Of a stretch of 64,000 nucleotides of DNA, positions 9,535 through 18,084 are shown in pieces; the first letter of the stretch is position 1; each line of letters begins with the position of its first letter. Source of the stretch: Variovorax sp. PBL-H6 (GTDB lineage Bacteria; Pseudomonadota; Gammaproteobacteria; Burkholderiales; Burkholderiaceae_C); NCBI RefSeq assembly GCF_901827155.1, contig NZ_LR594659.1, positions 4,464,001 to 4,528,000 on the forward strand. The letters are read 5' to 3'. The position numbers were made by a program, and so were the translations under genes. The notes beneath the pieces are model-generated. The model ran no database searches and was not told the origin of the DNA. It saw only the letters and a list, made by a program, of their open reading frames with translations.

Positions 9535-10530
9535 ATGCCCCAGCCTCAGCCCAAGTCCAAGCCCCTGCGTCTCGCCTCCCTCCTACTGGCCGCTGCCCTG
9601 CCCGGCGCCGCCATCGCTCAGGCCGCCTGGCCCGCAGCCAAGCCCATCACGCTGATCGTGCCCTACTCGGCCGGCGGCAGCGTGGACTTCAACGCCCGGC
9701 TCGTCGCCACCAAGCTGGGCGAGCGGCTCAAGCAGTCCGTGGTGATCGAGAACGTGACCGGCGCCGGCGGCGCGATCGGCGTGGCCAAGGCGGTGAACGC
9801 AACGCCCGACGGCTACACGCTCGTCGCCGGCCCTGACAGCGCGATCGCCATCGGCAAGCTGATCAACCCCGCTGCCTTCAAGTTCGACCCGCTGAAGGAC
9901 CTGGCGCCGGTGGGCATGCTCAATACGGCGCCCATGGTGCTGGTGGCGCGTCCCGGCTTGGCGGTGCAGAGCTATGCCGATTTCGTGAAGCTCGCGAAGG
10001 CCTCGCCCGGCAAGTACAACTACGCCACTTCGGGCGTGGGCACCGTGCTTCAACTGGCAATGGAACTGCTGAAGGAAAAAAGCGGCATCTTCGTGACCCA
10101 CGTGCCTTACCGCGGCGGCGCGCAGATCGCAACCGACGTGATCGGCAACCAGGTCGACCTCGCGATGCTGGTCAGCACCAGCGCGATACCGCACGTCAAC
10201 GGCAACCGCCTGAAGGCGCTCGGTGTCACGGGCAGCAAGCGGCTGGAGGCGCTGCCCAACGTGCCGGCGTTTGACGAGATGCCAGGCCTCAAGGGCTATT
10301 CGATGGTGAGCTGGACCGGCATCTTCGCGCCGGCGGCCACGCCGCCGGCGACCGTGAAGCGCCTCAACGAAGAACTCAACGCGGTGCTGAAGGACCCGGA
10401 GGTGCGCACCAAGCTGCAGGAGCAAGGCGCCCTGCCCGGCAGCGGCACGGCCGAGGAACTCGGCAAGTTCGTGCAGGCCGAGTACGCGCGCAACCAGAAG
10501 ATCGTGCAAGCCGCAAATATCAAGGAGTGA
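9535..10530 (+). CDS. Bug/TctC-family periplasmic solute-binding protein
   Basis: Periplasmic receptor of the tripartite tricarboxylate transporter type. A signal peptide of about 27 residues ends near AIAQA; the mature part opens with KPITLIVPYSAGGSVD, then the family hallmarks NVTGAGGAIG and TPDGYTL. Length 331 residues is typical. No TctA or TctB membrane gene is nearby, as is usual for the hugely expanded orphan Bug receptors of Burkholderiales. It is translationally linked to the deaminase upstream (2 bp gap). Ligand unknown. Confidence 0.9.
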   Translation: MPQPQPKSKPLRLASLLLAAALPGAAIAQAAWPAAKPITLIVPYSAGGSVDFNARLVATKLGERLKQSVVIENVTGAGGAIGVAKAVNATPDGYTLVAGPDSAIAIGKLINPAAFKFDPLKDLAPVGMLNTAPMVLVARPGLAVQSYADFVKLAKASPGKYNYATSGVGTVLQLAMELLKEKSGIFVTHVPYRGGAQIATDVIGNQVDLAMLVSTSAIPHVNGNRLKALGVTGSKRLEALPNVPAFDEMPGLKGYSMVSWTGIFAPAATPPATVKRLNEELNAVLKDPEVRTKLQEQGALPGSGTAEELGKFVQAEYARNQKIVQAANIKE

Positions 10531-10653
10531 CATCGCGCCACGGCCGCGCGAATCTCGCCAAATCTCTTCGAGCGCAGTCATCTCGAAGTCAGCTGCGTAG
10601 CATCCTTTTCGCGCCCGCCGGATGCGGTTTCCCAACCCTGACTTTCGATCCTC

Positions 10654-12216
10654 ATGATTTCATTGCTGCGCTACGCAACGCTCGTCATCGCGTGCCTGAC
10701 CACCGGCTGCGCGAGCTTGCCGCCACCGGCGCTCCGCGTCCCCGAGCAGGCGATTCCCGCTTCGCCGGAAACAAGACTTGCGCGCATCGCGCTGTCATCG
10801 CACGCCGGGCCCGGCGACCGGTCTGCCGTGCGGCCTTTGCCGCAGGCCAGTTTCGCGCTCGATGCCCGGCTCGAGCTCATCCGCCGAGCGCAAGCATCGC
10901 TGGATGTGCAGACCTACCATCTCGGCAACGACAAGACCGGCCTCTTGATCCTGCGCGAGCTGCGTGACGCAGCCCGGCGCGGCGTGAGAGTCCGGTTGCT
11001 GCTCGATGACTTCCATACGGTTGGCCTCGACCGCGCTCTGCTCGCATTGGCCACGGAGGCCAGCGCCGAAATCCGCCTGTTCAATCCATTTGCGAGTGGC
11101 CGCGAGCACAAGTCCACGCGCTGGGTCAGCTTCTTCGGCGACTTCAGCCGCCTCAACCATCGCATGCACAACAAGCTCCTGGTTGCGGATGGCGCCATAG
11201 CGATCGCAGGCGGGCGCAACATGGCCGACGAATACTTCATGCGCAGCGAGGGGGCCAACTTTCTCGACTTCGAGCTTCTGATGGCCGGCCCCGTCGTGCC
11301 CCAGTCCGCGCGCATCTTCGACGAGTACTGGAACAGCGACGTGGTGTATCCACTGGCGCAGGTGGTGCACACGCGCGACACTGCGGACACCCTGAAAGAC
11401 GAGTTCGAGCTCGCCAGCTCCGAGGCCCATGCACCCCGGCCTGATGCGCCACCCGACGCCGACGCATTCGGTGAGCCCCCGCTTGGCAAGGAACTCGGCC
11501 GCGGAGAGCTCCGGTGGATGCATGCCGAGGCAGAGGCCTTTGCAGACAGTCCGAACAAGGCCCTCGGCACGCGACCTGCGAACATGGTGACTCTCGCGCA
11601 ACGCTGGTACGCGACCATGGAAGCCGCCAAGTCGCAGTTGCTCGTGATTTCGCCGTACTTCATTCCGGGGGACAAGGGGATGGAACGCATCCGCGCCGCG
11701 CGTGCGCGCGGGCTGCCCATCACCGTCATCACCAACTCCCTGGCCGACACGGACGAGCCGCTGGTCAACGTCAACTACAACAGCTATCGGGTCGCGCTGC
11801 TGCAGGCAGGCGTCGAACTGTTCGAGGTGAGCTCGCGCCAGATGAAGCGCAATGGGGTCATGCGCCGCGCGCTGCGCGACGCGCAAGGCCGGCTGCACGG
11901 CAAGCTGGCGTTGATTGACCGCGAATGGGTTTTGCTCGGCTCCATGAACCTCGACCCGCGATCGGCATTGCTCAATACCGAATTCGGCGTGCGGGTACGG
12001 AGCTTCGAGCTCACGCAAGCGCTGCACTACGCCTATCAGCTGGACAATGTCGAAGGTGTGTACCGCGTCAAGCTCGGTCCCGACGGCCAGGGAGTTCAAT
12101 GGGTGGGCACCGGCGATGAATCGAACGAAGTGCTGGACGACGAACCCGACTCCAGCATGCTGACGCGCCTTCAGCTGCTGATGTTCTCGTGGTTTGTCCC
12201 GAGTGACCAGCTCTGA
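10654..12216 (+). CDS. Phospholipase D-family lipoprotein (ClsC-like)
   Basis: Membrane-anchored phosphatidyltransferase or phospholipase of the cardiolipin synthase C type. A signal peptide with lipobox (TTGC, cysteine near residue 19) is followed by two HKD motifs: HNKLLVADG in the first half, with the downstream GGRNMADEYF, and HGKLALID near residue 415, with GSMNLDPRSALLNTE. Both have the full HxKx4D spacing. Length 520 residues matches ClsC-like proteins. It stands alone with about 120 bp in front. It is the last gene before the accessory island; whether it belongs to the core or to the island's border zone is unclear. Confidence 0.87.
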   Translation: MISLLRYATLVIACLTTGCASLPPPALRVPEQAIPASPETRLARIALSSHAGPGDRSAVRPLPQASFALDARLELIRRAQASLDVQTYHLGNDKTGLLILRELRDAARRGVRVRLLLDDFHTVGLDRALLALATEASAEIRLFNPFASGREHKSTRWVSFFGDFSRLNHRMHNKLLVADGAIAIAGGRNMADEYFMRSEGANFLDFELLMAGPVVPQSARIFDEYWNSDVVYPLAQVVHTRDTADTLKDEFELASSEAHAPRPDAPPDADAFGEPPLGKELGRGELRWMHAEAEAFADSPNKALGTRPANMVTLAQRWYATMEAAKSQLLVISPYFIPGDKGMERIRAARARGLPITVITNSLADTDEPLVNVNYNSYRVALLQAGVELFEVSSRQMKRNGVMRRALRDAQGRLHGKLALIDREWVLLGSMNLDPRSALLNTEFGVRVRSFELTQALHYAYQLDNVEGVYRVKLGPDGQGVQWVGTGDESNEVLDDEPDSSMLTRLQLLMFSWFVPSDQL

Positions 12217-12259
12217 ATCTCGGCCAGACGCAAAACGCGCGGTGCCCGCGCGCACAGGC

Positions 12260-12310
12260 GCTCAGGACGGCTCGCCTTCCACCGGCCAGTCGCGGATGTC
12301 GGCCTTGAGC
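12260..12310 (-). repeat. Left copy of 51-bp direct repeat: decayed 3' end of a CBS-domain gene
   Basis: Identical at 46 of 51 positions to 27144-27194, which is the 3' end of the intact CBS-domain gene. On the minus strand it still reads LKADIRDWPVEGEPS and stop, against LKAYIRDWPAEDESS in the intact gene. Similarity stops abruptly at 12310, where IS3-type coding sequence begins. It is either one arm of an integration duplication or the stump of a second CBS gene. Confidence 0.8.
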
Positions 12311-12311
12311 C

Positions 12312-12477
12312 AGCGCGTTTTTCGCCCAGGCGGAGCTCGGCCATCTCTGAAGTCTTGATGGAGCTCATCGGTCAGAACCGCCGCGAGGTCACGCTGATCT
12401 GCAAGGTGTTGCAGGTCGCCCCATTGGCCTATTGGCGCCATGCAGCGTGCCGGCGCGATCCGGCACTGCGCTGCGCT
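12312..12477 (+). pseudogene. IS3-family transposase fragment (end of orfA and start of orfB)
   Basis: In one frame 12312-12350 reads SAFFAQAELGHL and stop, the typical end of IS3-family OrfA. In the shifted frame that follows, 12358-12477 reads an OrfB start with LICKVLQVAPLAYWRHAA and RRDPALRCA, close to the well-conserved opening of IS3-type OrfB. The two-frame layout is that of a real IS3 element, but only about 55 codons survive and neither terminal repeat is seen. It directly abuts the CBS remnant on the left and another IS remnant on the right. Confidence 0.7.
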
Positions 12478-12559
12478 CCGTCAATGTCTGGCCCAGCTTC
12501 CATCTGCTCCATAACTCACGTGCCTCCTGCAATGTCAGGCGCTGTCTGCGTCTTGCCAT
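12476..12559 (-). pseudogene. IS30-like transposase N-terminal fragment
   Basis: Minus-strand reading from the ATG at 12559 gives MARRRQRLTLQEARELW then SRWKLGQTLTE, which resembles the N-terminal helix-turn-helix of Burkholderiales IS30-type transposases (LTLEEALELWRRHKAG pattern, from memory). It stops after about 28 codons, where the IS3 fragment begins. No terminal repeat recognised. Family assignment is tentative. Confidence 0.45.
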
Positions 12560-12645
12560 ATCGGTCTTTCAAACATCACTTTGCACATGATGCTGCGATG
12601 ACCGGTTGACCCACTGTCCTCTGCGTTCGGACGACCGATCCCGAA

Positions 12646-12673
12646 TTGATGGAGCACCATCTCGTCTTATCAC
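12646..12673 (+). promoter_or_regulatory. Possible sigma-70 promoter for the island operon
   Basis: TTGATG and TATCAC are separated by 16 bp, each a 4/6 match to the -35 and -10 consensus. It lies about 90 bp upstream of the first island gene in a visibly more AT-rich stretch (12560-12760) that holds no other gene. It is the best candidate I see but weak. Confidence 0.25.
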
Positions 12674-12763
12674 AAGCCCGGCGCAAATGGAACCTACTAA
12701 CTTTGGTAGCTTGCAGAACTACTCAAGGCCGTCAAACTGCGGTCCCCCGACCTTGAGAAAAAA

Positions 12764-13714
12764 ATGCAGCCGACAAAGACTTCCCCCTGGGCTGTACCGA
12801 CTTCCACATGGAGTTCGGAGTGGGACAAGAAAGCGTCCTTGAAATGGCTGGGCCTTACTGGCCCCCAGAACATGGCCATGTCAGACGACATGAATTACTT
12901 TTCGCCGCACCTGGTGCGGTTGAACGCACATCCCTTGGTCTTTGGAAAGGGTGAGCCCGTCATCAAGGCACTGCAACGCCGGCACCTGTACCGGTATCTG
13001 GCTGCGACTGAGGCGATCGAGATCGAGATGGTGAACCCGGCGCTGCAGTTCGTCATGTCCAGCAACATCGCCCCGGAGTTTGTGCTGGATGCGTACAAGG
13101 TCTACACGGATGAGGGCTTCCATGCGCTGATGTGCATGGACCTGAGAAACAACATCTCCAACGGCGAGATGCCTTACCTCCTGCGCTACAGGAGCTCTGC
13201 CCTGGACAGGACGCTGGCGCTTGTGAAAACAGGCACCGAACCGGACGCTCAACTGATCCTCCTTGCAATCGCCTGCGTGAACGAGACGATGATCGCGTCC
13301 AGCCTGTCCCAGGCCACCGATTACACGGTGTTTGCTGCACTGCGTGAACTTGTCATGGCGCATGCCAGAGACGAAGCGGCGCACAACATCTATTTCACCG
13401 AGCTGATGGTGGACTTCTTCCCGCGATTGTCCGCGCGAGAGCAGCGCTTGCTGATCGACCTGATGCCCGACATCTTCAACTCGCTCCACCTGTCGGACAA
13501 GACCGGTGCCGAGAACGACCTGCGCGCGCAGGGATTCAGCGAGTCTGAGATCCAGATCATCCTGGGCGAAACATTCAACGGCGAGGTCGACCATGAAGGG
13601 GTGCGGCGCGTCTGCCGCAGCTCCCTGCGCATGCTGTCCCGCTGCGGGCTGCTCGATATCCCACAGGCGCAAGAAGCTTTCGCTGAAAAAGGCCTGGCCT
13701 ATTTGTTTCAGTGA
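12764..13714 (+). CDS. AurF-like diiron oxygenase
   Basis: Probable non-haem diiron N-oxygenase, the family that oxidises amines to hydroxylamine or nitro groups (AurF makes p-nitrobenzoate). The 316 residues carry the whole ligand set in order: Glu83, Glu117 and His120 (DEGFH), Glu174 (NETM), His200, Glu204 and His207 (HARDEAAH). The spacing HxxxExxH and ExxH equals that of AurF. A helical ferritin-like fold is expected. It is the first gene of the island operon; 75 bp separate it from the next gene, the largest gap inside the operon. The ATG at 12764 has only a weak ribosome site; an ATG at 12872 (Met37) is a possible alternative. Its substrate is unknown. Confidence 0.8.
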   Translation: MQPTKTSPWAVPTSTWSSEWDKKASLKWLGLTGPQNMAMSDDMNYFSPHLVRLNAHPLVFGKGEPVIKALQRRHLYRYLAATEAIEIEMVNPALQFVMSSNIAPEFVLDAYKVYTDEGFHALMCMDLRNNISNGEMPYLLRYRSSALDRTLALVKTGTEPDAQLILLAIACVNETMIASSLSQATDYTVFAALRELVMAHARDEAAHNIYFTELMVDFFPRLSAREQRLLIDLMPDIFNSLHLSDKTGAENDLRAQGFSESEIQIILGETFNGEVDHEGVRRVCRSSLRMLSRCGLLDIPQAQEAFAEKGLAYLFQ

Positions 13715-13789
13715 CCACCGGCCGAGCACCCACCCTGGCCCAGACTCCGCGCGAAATCGATGCGCAGGACGAAAAACGAAACTCTTGAA

Positions 13790-15061
13790 ATGAGCAACAA
13801 GAAAAAACTGCTGATTGTCGAAGTTCTGAGCCGCGGCCCTGCGCTCCACTACCGCTATGACGTGTTCAAGTCCAAGGGCTACGAGCTCTTCTATCTCACC
13901 ACCAGTCCAGGGGTCCGCTACGCCTTCGAGGGACTGAAGGTTGTGCCCAGCCGGCAGATCAACGATTTCATCGTCATCGCCACCGCGTGGCATAAAGCCG
14001 AGCGCTTCGATGCCATCATCACGACAGACGAGGCTTCGGTCATCGCCACGGCCGTGCTCGCGGAGCGCCTGAAACTGCCTGGGCCTTCGATCCAAGCCGC
14101 GCGCTGCAGCCGCAACAAGTTGCTCATGCGTGAGGCCCACCGCCGGCACAACGCCCCGCATCCCGAGTTCGCGCGCTGCGATGAAGTCGAGGATGCCACC
14201 CGCTTTGCCGAACGCGTCGGCTACCCGGTGGTGATCAAGCCCACGCTGGGCGCCGATTCGGAGCACGTCTACCGCGCCGACAACGCCCAGCAGTTGGCAC
14301 AGCGGTTCGCCCAGGCCATGGCCGGCAACAACAACCATTCGCACCGCTTCGCCGAAGCGGAATGCGACGAGATGGGCCCTCACACCTTGCTGGCCGAGGC
14401 GTTTCTGCAAGGGCCCGAACACTGCGTCGAAGCCATTGTCGAAGGCGACCAGATTTACATTGGCTCGATCGCGGATCGCCTGTCGATGGAAATGGACGTG
14501 TTCGACAACGATCTCTACAGCACGCCGACAGCGCTGTCGGCCGAGCAGATTGCCGCCGTGTCGAAGGCCGTCCTGTTGGGCGCCAAGGCGCAGGGCATCG
14601 AGCGGGGTGTGCTGCACGCCGAGCTCCGGTTTCACGATGGAAAGCCGCATATCGTCGAGATCGCGGCCCGCCCGGGCGGCGGCTCCCTGCAGTACATGGC
14701 GAAGATCAGCTACGGGTATTGCTCGATCAGTGCAGCCCTCCGCGTCGCCGAGGACAAGCCGCCATCGCCGGTCCCCATGCTCCGGCCTACGGGCCGAGTG
14801 GCGGTGGGCCTGACCATGCTGTGCGACGAGGGCTGCCTGCAAAGCGTGGAAATTCCCCAGGGCCTCCTGCCCCACCCGGATATCTTCAACTTCACCGTAC
14901 TACCCAAGGCCGGTTCCGTCATCAAGCGCCCCCCGCACGGCAACGACATCTTTGCCTATATCGGCGCCACGGGCGACACGCTCGACGCGGCGTTGCGCAA
15001 CGCCGCGACCATTGCCGCGCGGGTTCGCGTTCGGTTTGAAACCGACGAGACCGCACCGTGA
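13790..15061 (+). CDS. ATP-grasp ligase-like protein
   Basis: ATP-grasp enzyme, expected to activate a carboxylate as acyl phosphate and couple it to an amine or other nucleophile. The protein has 423 residues. An N-terminal Rossmann-like preATP domain (KKLLIVEVLSRG) is followed by the ATP-grasp core: GYPVVIKPTLGADSEHVYR (nucleotide-binding lysine and loop), then LHAELRFHDGKPHIVEIAARPGGG, where E and N-equivalent positions bind metal. The C-terminal region resembles the biotin-carboxylase-like C domain. I start at ATG 13790 (MSNKKK); an in-frame ATG at 13760 would add ten residues. Stop overlaps the next start by 4 bp. Acceptor and donor cannot be inferred. Confidence 0.82.
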   Translation: MSNKKKLLIVEVLSRGPALHYRYDVFKSKGYELFYLTTSPGVRYAFEGLKVVPSRQINDFIVIATAWHKAERFDAIITTDEASVIATAVLAERLKLPGPSIQAARCSRNKLLMREAHRRHNAPHPEFARCDEVEDATRFAERVGYPVVIKPTLGADSEHVYRADNAQQLAQRFAQAMAGNNNHSHRFAEAECDEMGPHTLLAEAFLQGPEHCVEAIVEGDQIYIGSIADRLSMEMDVFDNDLYSTPTALSAEQIAAVSKAVLLGAKAQGIERGVLHAELRFHDGKPHIVEIAARPGGGSLQYMAKISYGYCSISAALRVAEDKPPSPVPMLRPTGRVAVGLTMLCDEGCLQSVEIPQGLLPHPDIFNFTVLPKAGSVIKRPPHGNDIFAYIGATGDTLDAALRNAATIAARVRVRFETDETAP

Positions 15062-15576
15062 TACTGACCGGCTGCGAGATCGAAGCGATGCGCCAAGCCG
15101 GGCACATCGTCATCGAGCCCTATGACGCCCGGTATATCGAGCCGAATTCCTACGGCTTCCATCTTGGCGAGAAGCTGCTGCGACTCGATGGCGATGTCGT
15201 CGATCCGACCATTTCCACGCCAACCACCGAGATCGCCATTCCGGAAATCGGCTACGTGCTGCAGCCCGGTGCTTTCTACCTGGGCCACACGGTAGAGCGC
15301 ATAGGGGGCGTGCGGGTCAGTGCCGAGCTCTTCGCCAACCACTCCACCGCCGCGATGGGTATGTGGGTGCAAACCAGTGCGCCGCTGGGGCATGTCGGCG
15401 CCGTCATCAACTGGACGCTTGAAATCTGCACGACCCAGGCCATCCGGGTCTACCCACGCATGAGGATCGGAAAAATCTGCTTCTGGCAAAACTTCGGCCA
15501 CATCGACACCTACGCGGGCCGCTACTCGGGCTCCCAATCCGTCGTGGCTTCAAAAGCCTTTCTGGACCCATCATGA
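15058..15576 (+). CDS. dCTP-deaminase-like protein, paralogue A
   Basis: Member of the dCTP deaminase/dUTPase trimeric fold, 172 residues against about 190 for E. coli Dcd. It begins MILTGCEI and has the EPNSYGFHLG stretch (NxxSYxxxLG-like) of the family. In the segment that forms the triphosphate loop of Dcd (RSSLAR) it reads NHSTAA (94-99), so the arginines and first serine are lost, while the position of the catalytic glutamate keeps Glu122 (WTLEI). The start is GTG at 15058, overlapping the ATP-grasp stop by 4 bp; it overlaps paralogue B by 4 bp. Unlikely to be a normal dCTP deaminase on its own; it may bind a nucleotide or work with its neighbour. Confidence 0.78.
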   Translation: MILTGCEIEAMRQAGHIVIEPYDARYIEPNSYGFHLGEKLLRLDGDVVDPTISTPTTEIAIPEIGYVLQPGAFYLGHTVERIGGVRVSAELFANHSTAAMGMWVQTSAPLGHVGAVINWTLEICTTQAIRVYPRMRIGKICFWQNFGHIDTYAGRYSGSQSVVASKAFLDPS

Positions 15577-16157
15577 TTCTTACAGGCAGCGAAATCGCCA
15601 AGCGCGTCGGAATGGGCGACATCGTCATCGATCCGTTCATCCCGGAAAACATCAATCCGAACAGCTACAACTTCCGGCTGCACCACGAGTTGCTCGTCTA
15701 CGACCAGGACGTGATCGATCCGGCGGAAAAGGCACTCACCCGCATCATCCAGATCCCGGCGAAAGGATTGGTGCTGGACCCACAGCGCCTCTACCTGGCC
15801 TCGACGGTCGAAAGGATGGGCAGCGAGCACTTCGTGCCGACCTACGCAGCGCGCTCCTCGGTCGCGCGGCTGGGCATGTTCATCAACCTCTCGGCCCCGC
15901 TTGGCGACATCGGTTTCATCGGCCACTGGACGATCCAGTTGTATTGCCTGCACCGCGTGCGGGTGTTCGCCGGCATGAACATCGGCCAGATGATGTTCTG
16001 GCACGTGCGCGGGGACATCAACCTCTACGCAGGCAAGTACAAGAACGCCGCCGGAGTTATCGCCTCGCTGATCTTCAAGGACTTTCACAAGAAGCTGGGG
16101 GTTCATCCCTACGAAGGCCAGCCACTGAAAGTGGTGAGCGTGGAAGCCGATCTTTGA
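15573..16157 (+). CDS. dCTP-deaminase-like protein, paralogue B
   Basis: Second dCTP deaminase-fold protein, 194 residues, aligning without gaps to the gene before it over most of its length. It begins MILTGSEI and has NPNSYNFRL. Here the phosphate-binding loop is intact (RSSVARLG, 94-101) but the position of the catalytic glutamate is Gln122 (WTIQL). The C-terminal KYKNAAG matches the KYRNQQG strand of E. coli Dcd without the glutamines. The two paralogues therefore have lost opposite halves of the canonical site. A composite active site or a nucleotide-sensing pair is possible; this is inference. Confidence 0.78.
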   Translation: MILTGSEIAKRVGMGDIVIDPFIPENINPNSYNFRLHHELLVYDQDVIDPAEKALTRIIQIPAKGLVLDPQRLYLASTVERMGSEHFVPTYAARSSVARLGMFINLSAPLGDIGFIGHWTIQLYCLHRVRVFAGMNIGQMMFWHVRGDINLYAGKYKNAAGVIASLIFKDFHKKLGVHPYEGQPLKVVSVEADL

Positions 16158-16167
16158 AGGAATAACA

Positions 16168-18084
16168 ATGCCCGGAAAGTACAACCAGATCAAGAAACTC
16201 GGCGTCCGTCTTGCTGTCCCGCCACTCACGGCCGTGACGGAGCAGGACTTGGCTGCATGGTGGGAAAACCATGGCGCCATGCGCCACGCCATCGAAAGAA
16301 TCCTCACCACCATCAACGTCACGTCCTCGGCGTTCCTGGACGAACATCTGGATGAACTCCAGAGCGTGATCCGTCCACTGTGGCGCCCTGAGGCTCAAGA
16401 GCTTCTGGGCGCCAGGCTTCGCGAAGCCGGCCTGGGGTTCGACGAGCCGCTGGCGGTGCGCTCGTCCTGCTCGGTGGAGGATGCGTACGACCACAGTTAC
16501 GCCGGCCTCTTCGTCACGCGCCTGAACGTTCAGGGCGCACGGGCGCTGGAACAGGCCATCGAGGACGTATGGGCTTCCTGCTTCGGCCGTGCCGCGCTGA
16601 TCGAGCGCCTGCGCAGCGGCTCCCTGACCGCCCCGAGTGAAATGACGGTCATCCTCCAGCGCATGGTGCAGGCCGCGTGGGCCGGCGTCGCCTTCAGCCA
16701 TGATCCCGTCAGCCGCGAGCCCCTGTGCATTGTGGAAGCCGTGTCCGGATGCGGTGACGTGCTGGTTTCCGGTGAGGTCCGCGGCGTGCGCGCGCAAGTC
16801 GACGGAGATCGGGTCACGCCGGAACTCGATCGAGAGCTCACAGCCTTGTTCCGGTCAGTGGCCAACCTTGTCGAGCAGGTGGTCGCGATCGAGGTCGGCG
16901 AACCGACCGACGTTGAATGGGCGCACGACGGCACGCAGCTGTGGCTGCTGCAAGCGCGCCCCATCACCACCATCGGCAACGCGCGTGAGGTGCGGGCACC
17001 GGTTTGCGAAATCGTTCCGCTCTATGGCGCAACCGACGAAGAGATCGAGGCATTCAAGCCCCTGCCGGACTTCGCGCAGTACTTCCGCAGCAAGCGCAAG
17101 CCCATGGCCGACTTCGCGCAGCGCCTCGGATTGCCGGCGGCCACCGCCCTGCTCATCCGCGCCAACCGGGCCGGTCTGGACGAAAGCATGGGCACCGAGC
17201 TGATGCGCCGCTTCAGGCAGCCACAGCAACTGCTGGATCTTTCGTCCCGCGTACGCCAGTTGACAGTGTCACGGGAGCAGGTGATCGCACGGCTGCGCGA
17301 GTTGCTGGGCCCGGCACCCAGCACTTTCGTGCTGCGCGATTTCGTACGCGGCGAAGGCGGACTGATTACACAGGTGGCCCGCCAAGCCACGGAAGCCGAT
17401 GGTGTTCTGTGCGAATGGTCCCCGGAGGGGCTGCTGGCCATCAACCGCGGCACCGCTTCCACGGTGACCTTCATGCTCGATATCCCGGCGGACGTCGAAA
17501 CCGGCAGCAATCCCATCGGGGCGCCGGCCATCACCACGGCACAGCGATTGTTGCTCTACCGGGCCACCCGGCAAGCGCAGGTCGAGTTCGGCCGCGTCCA
17601 GCTGGAATGGGTCAGCGACGGCGGCCAGCTCTACATCATCGACTATTCCTTGCTCGACGCCATCGGCACGCCACCGGAAAAAGACGGCACTCGCATCATC
17701 TCGGCGGGCTACGCCAGCGGCGTGCCGGTGGTCGTCGACGCCTCCCGCGACATCGAGCAGCTCAGCATCGCGGCCTGCGTGTCCCTCACCGACATCCCGT
17801 CCCCTGCGGCGCTGGGCGCGCTGGTTGCCCGGCTCCATGAGCGCATCCTCGCTCACGATGGTCCAGTCATCGTGGTGTCGCCCAGGCCCTATGCCGCATT
17901 GGCGCCGCTCGTGCCTTTCGCAGCCGGCTTCGTCTTCGAGCAGGCCTCCACGCTATGTCACCTGGCCATCTTGCTGCGCGAGCACGGCGTCCCGGCTGTC
18001 GAGTCACTGCCGCTTTATCAGCAGGCACTGGCCTCCAGAACCCAACGTCTCACCGTGAATTCATCTGCCCTCATCCCATCATGA
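16168..18084 (+). CDS. PEP synthase/rifampin phosphotransferase-like dikinase
   Basis: Probable ATP-dependent dikinase that moves the beta-phosphate of ATP through a histidine to a small molecule, releasing AMP and phosphate. The 638 residues hold a PPDK-type nucleotide-binding domain (AVRSSCSVED near 96-105, YAG at 111-113, DVEW and LWLLQARPIT near residue 270), a middle region I do not recognise, and a C-terminal swivelling domain with CHLAILLREHGVPAV, His598 being the expected phosphoryl carrier. The C-terminal PEP/pyruvate TIM barrel of PEP synthase is absent, which places it nearer rifampin phosphotransferase in architecture, though shorter. A clear AAGGA site precedes the ATG. Acceptor unknown. 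Confidence 0.78.
   Translation: MPGKYNQIKKLGVRLAVPPLTAVTEQDLAAWWENHGAMRHAIERILTTINVTSSAFLDEHLDELQSVIRPLWRPEAQELLGARLREAGLGFDEPLAVRSSCSVEDAYDHSYAGLFVTRLNVQGARALEQAIEDVWASCFGRAALIERLRSGSLTAPSEMTVILQRMVQAAWAGVAFSHDPVSREPLCIVEAVSGCGDVLVSGEVRGVRAQVDGDRVTPELDRELTALFRSVANLVEQVVAIEVGEPTDVEWAHDGTQLWLLQARPITTIGNAREVRAPVCEIVPLYGATDEEIEAFKPLPDFAQYFRSKRKPMADFAQRLGLPAATALLIRANRAGLDESMGTELMRRFRQPQQLLDLSSRVRQLTVSREQVIARLRELLGPAPSTFVLRDFVRGEGGLITQVARQATEADGVLCEWSPEGLLAINRGTASTVTFMLDIPADVETGSNPIGAPAITTAQRLLLYRATRQAQVEFGRVQLEWVSDGGQLYIIDYSLLDAIGTPPEKDGTRIISAGYASGVPVVVDASRDIEQLSIAACVSLTDIPSPAALGALVARLHERILAHDGPVIVVSPRPYAALAPLVPFAAGFVFEQASTLCHLAILLREHGVPAVESLPLYQQALASRTQRLTVNSSALIPS

Noticed and set aside
10531..10653. 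Small gene before the phospholipase D gene
   Set aside because: Open frames there are short, overlap the phospholipase signal region and show no ribosome site or conservation signal.
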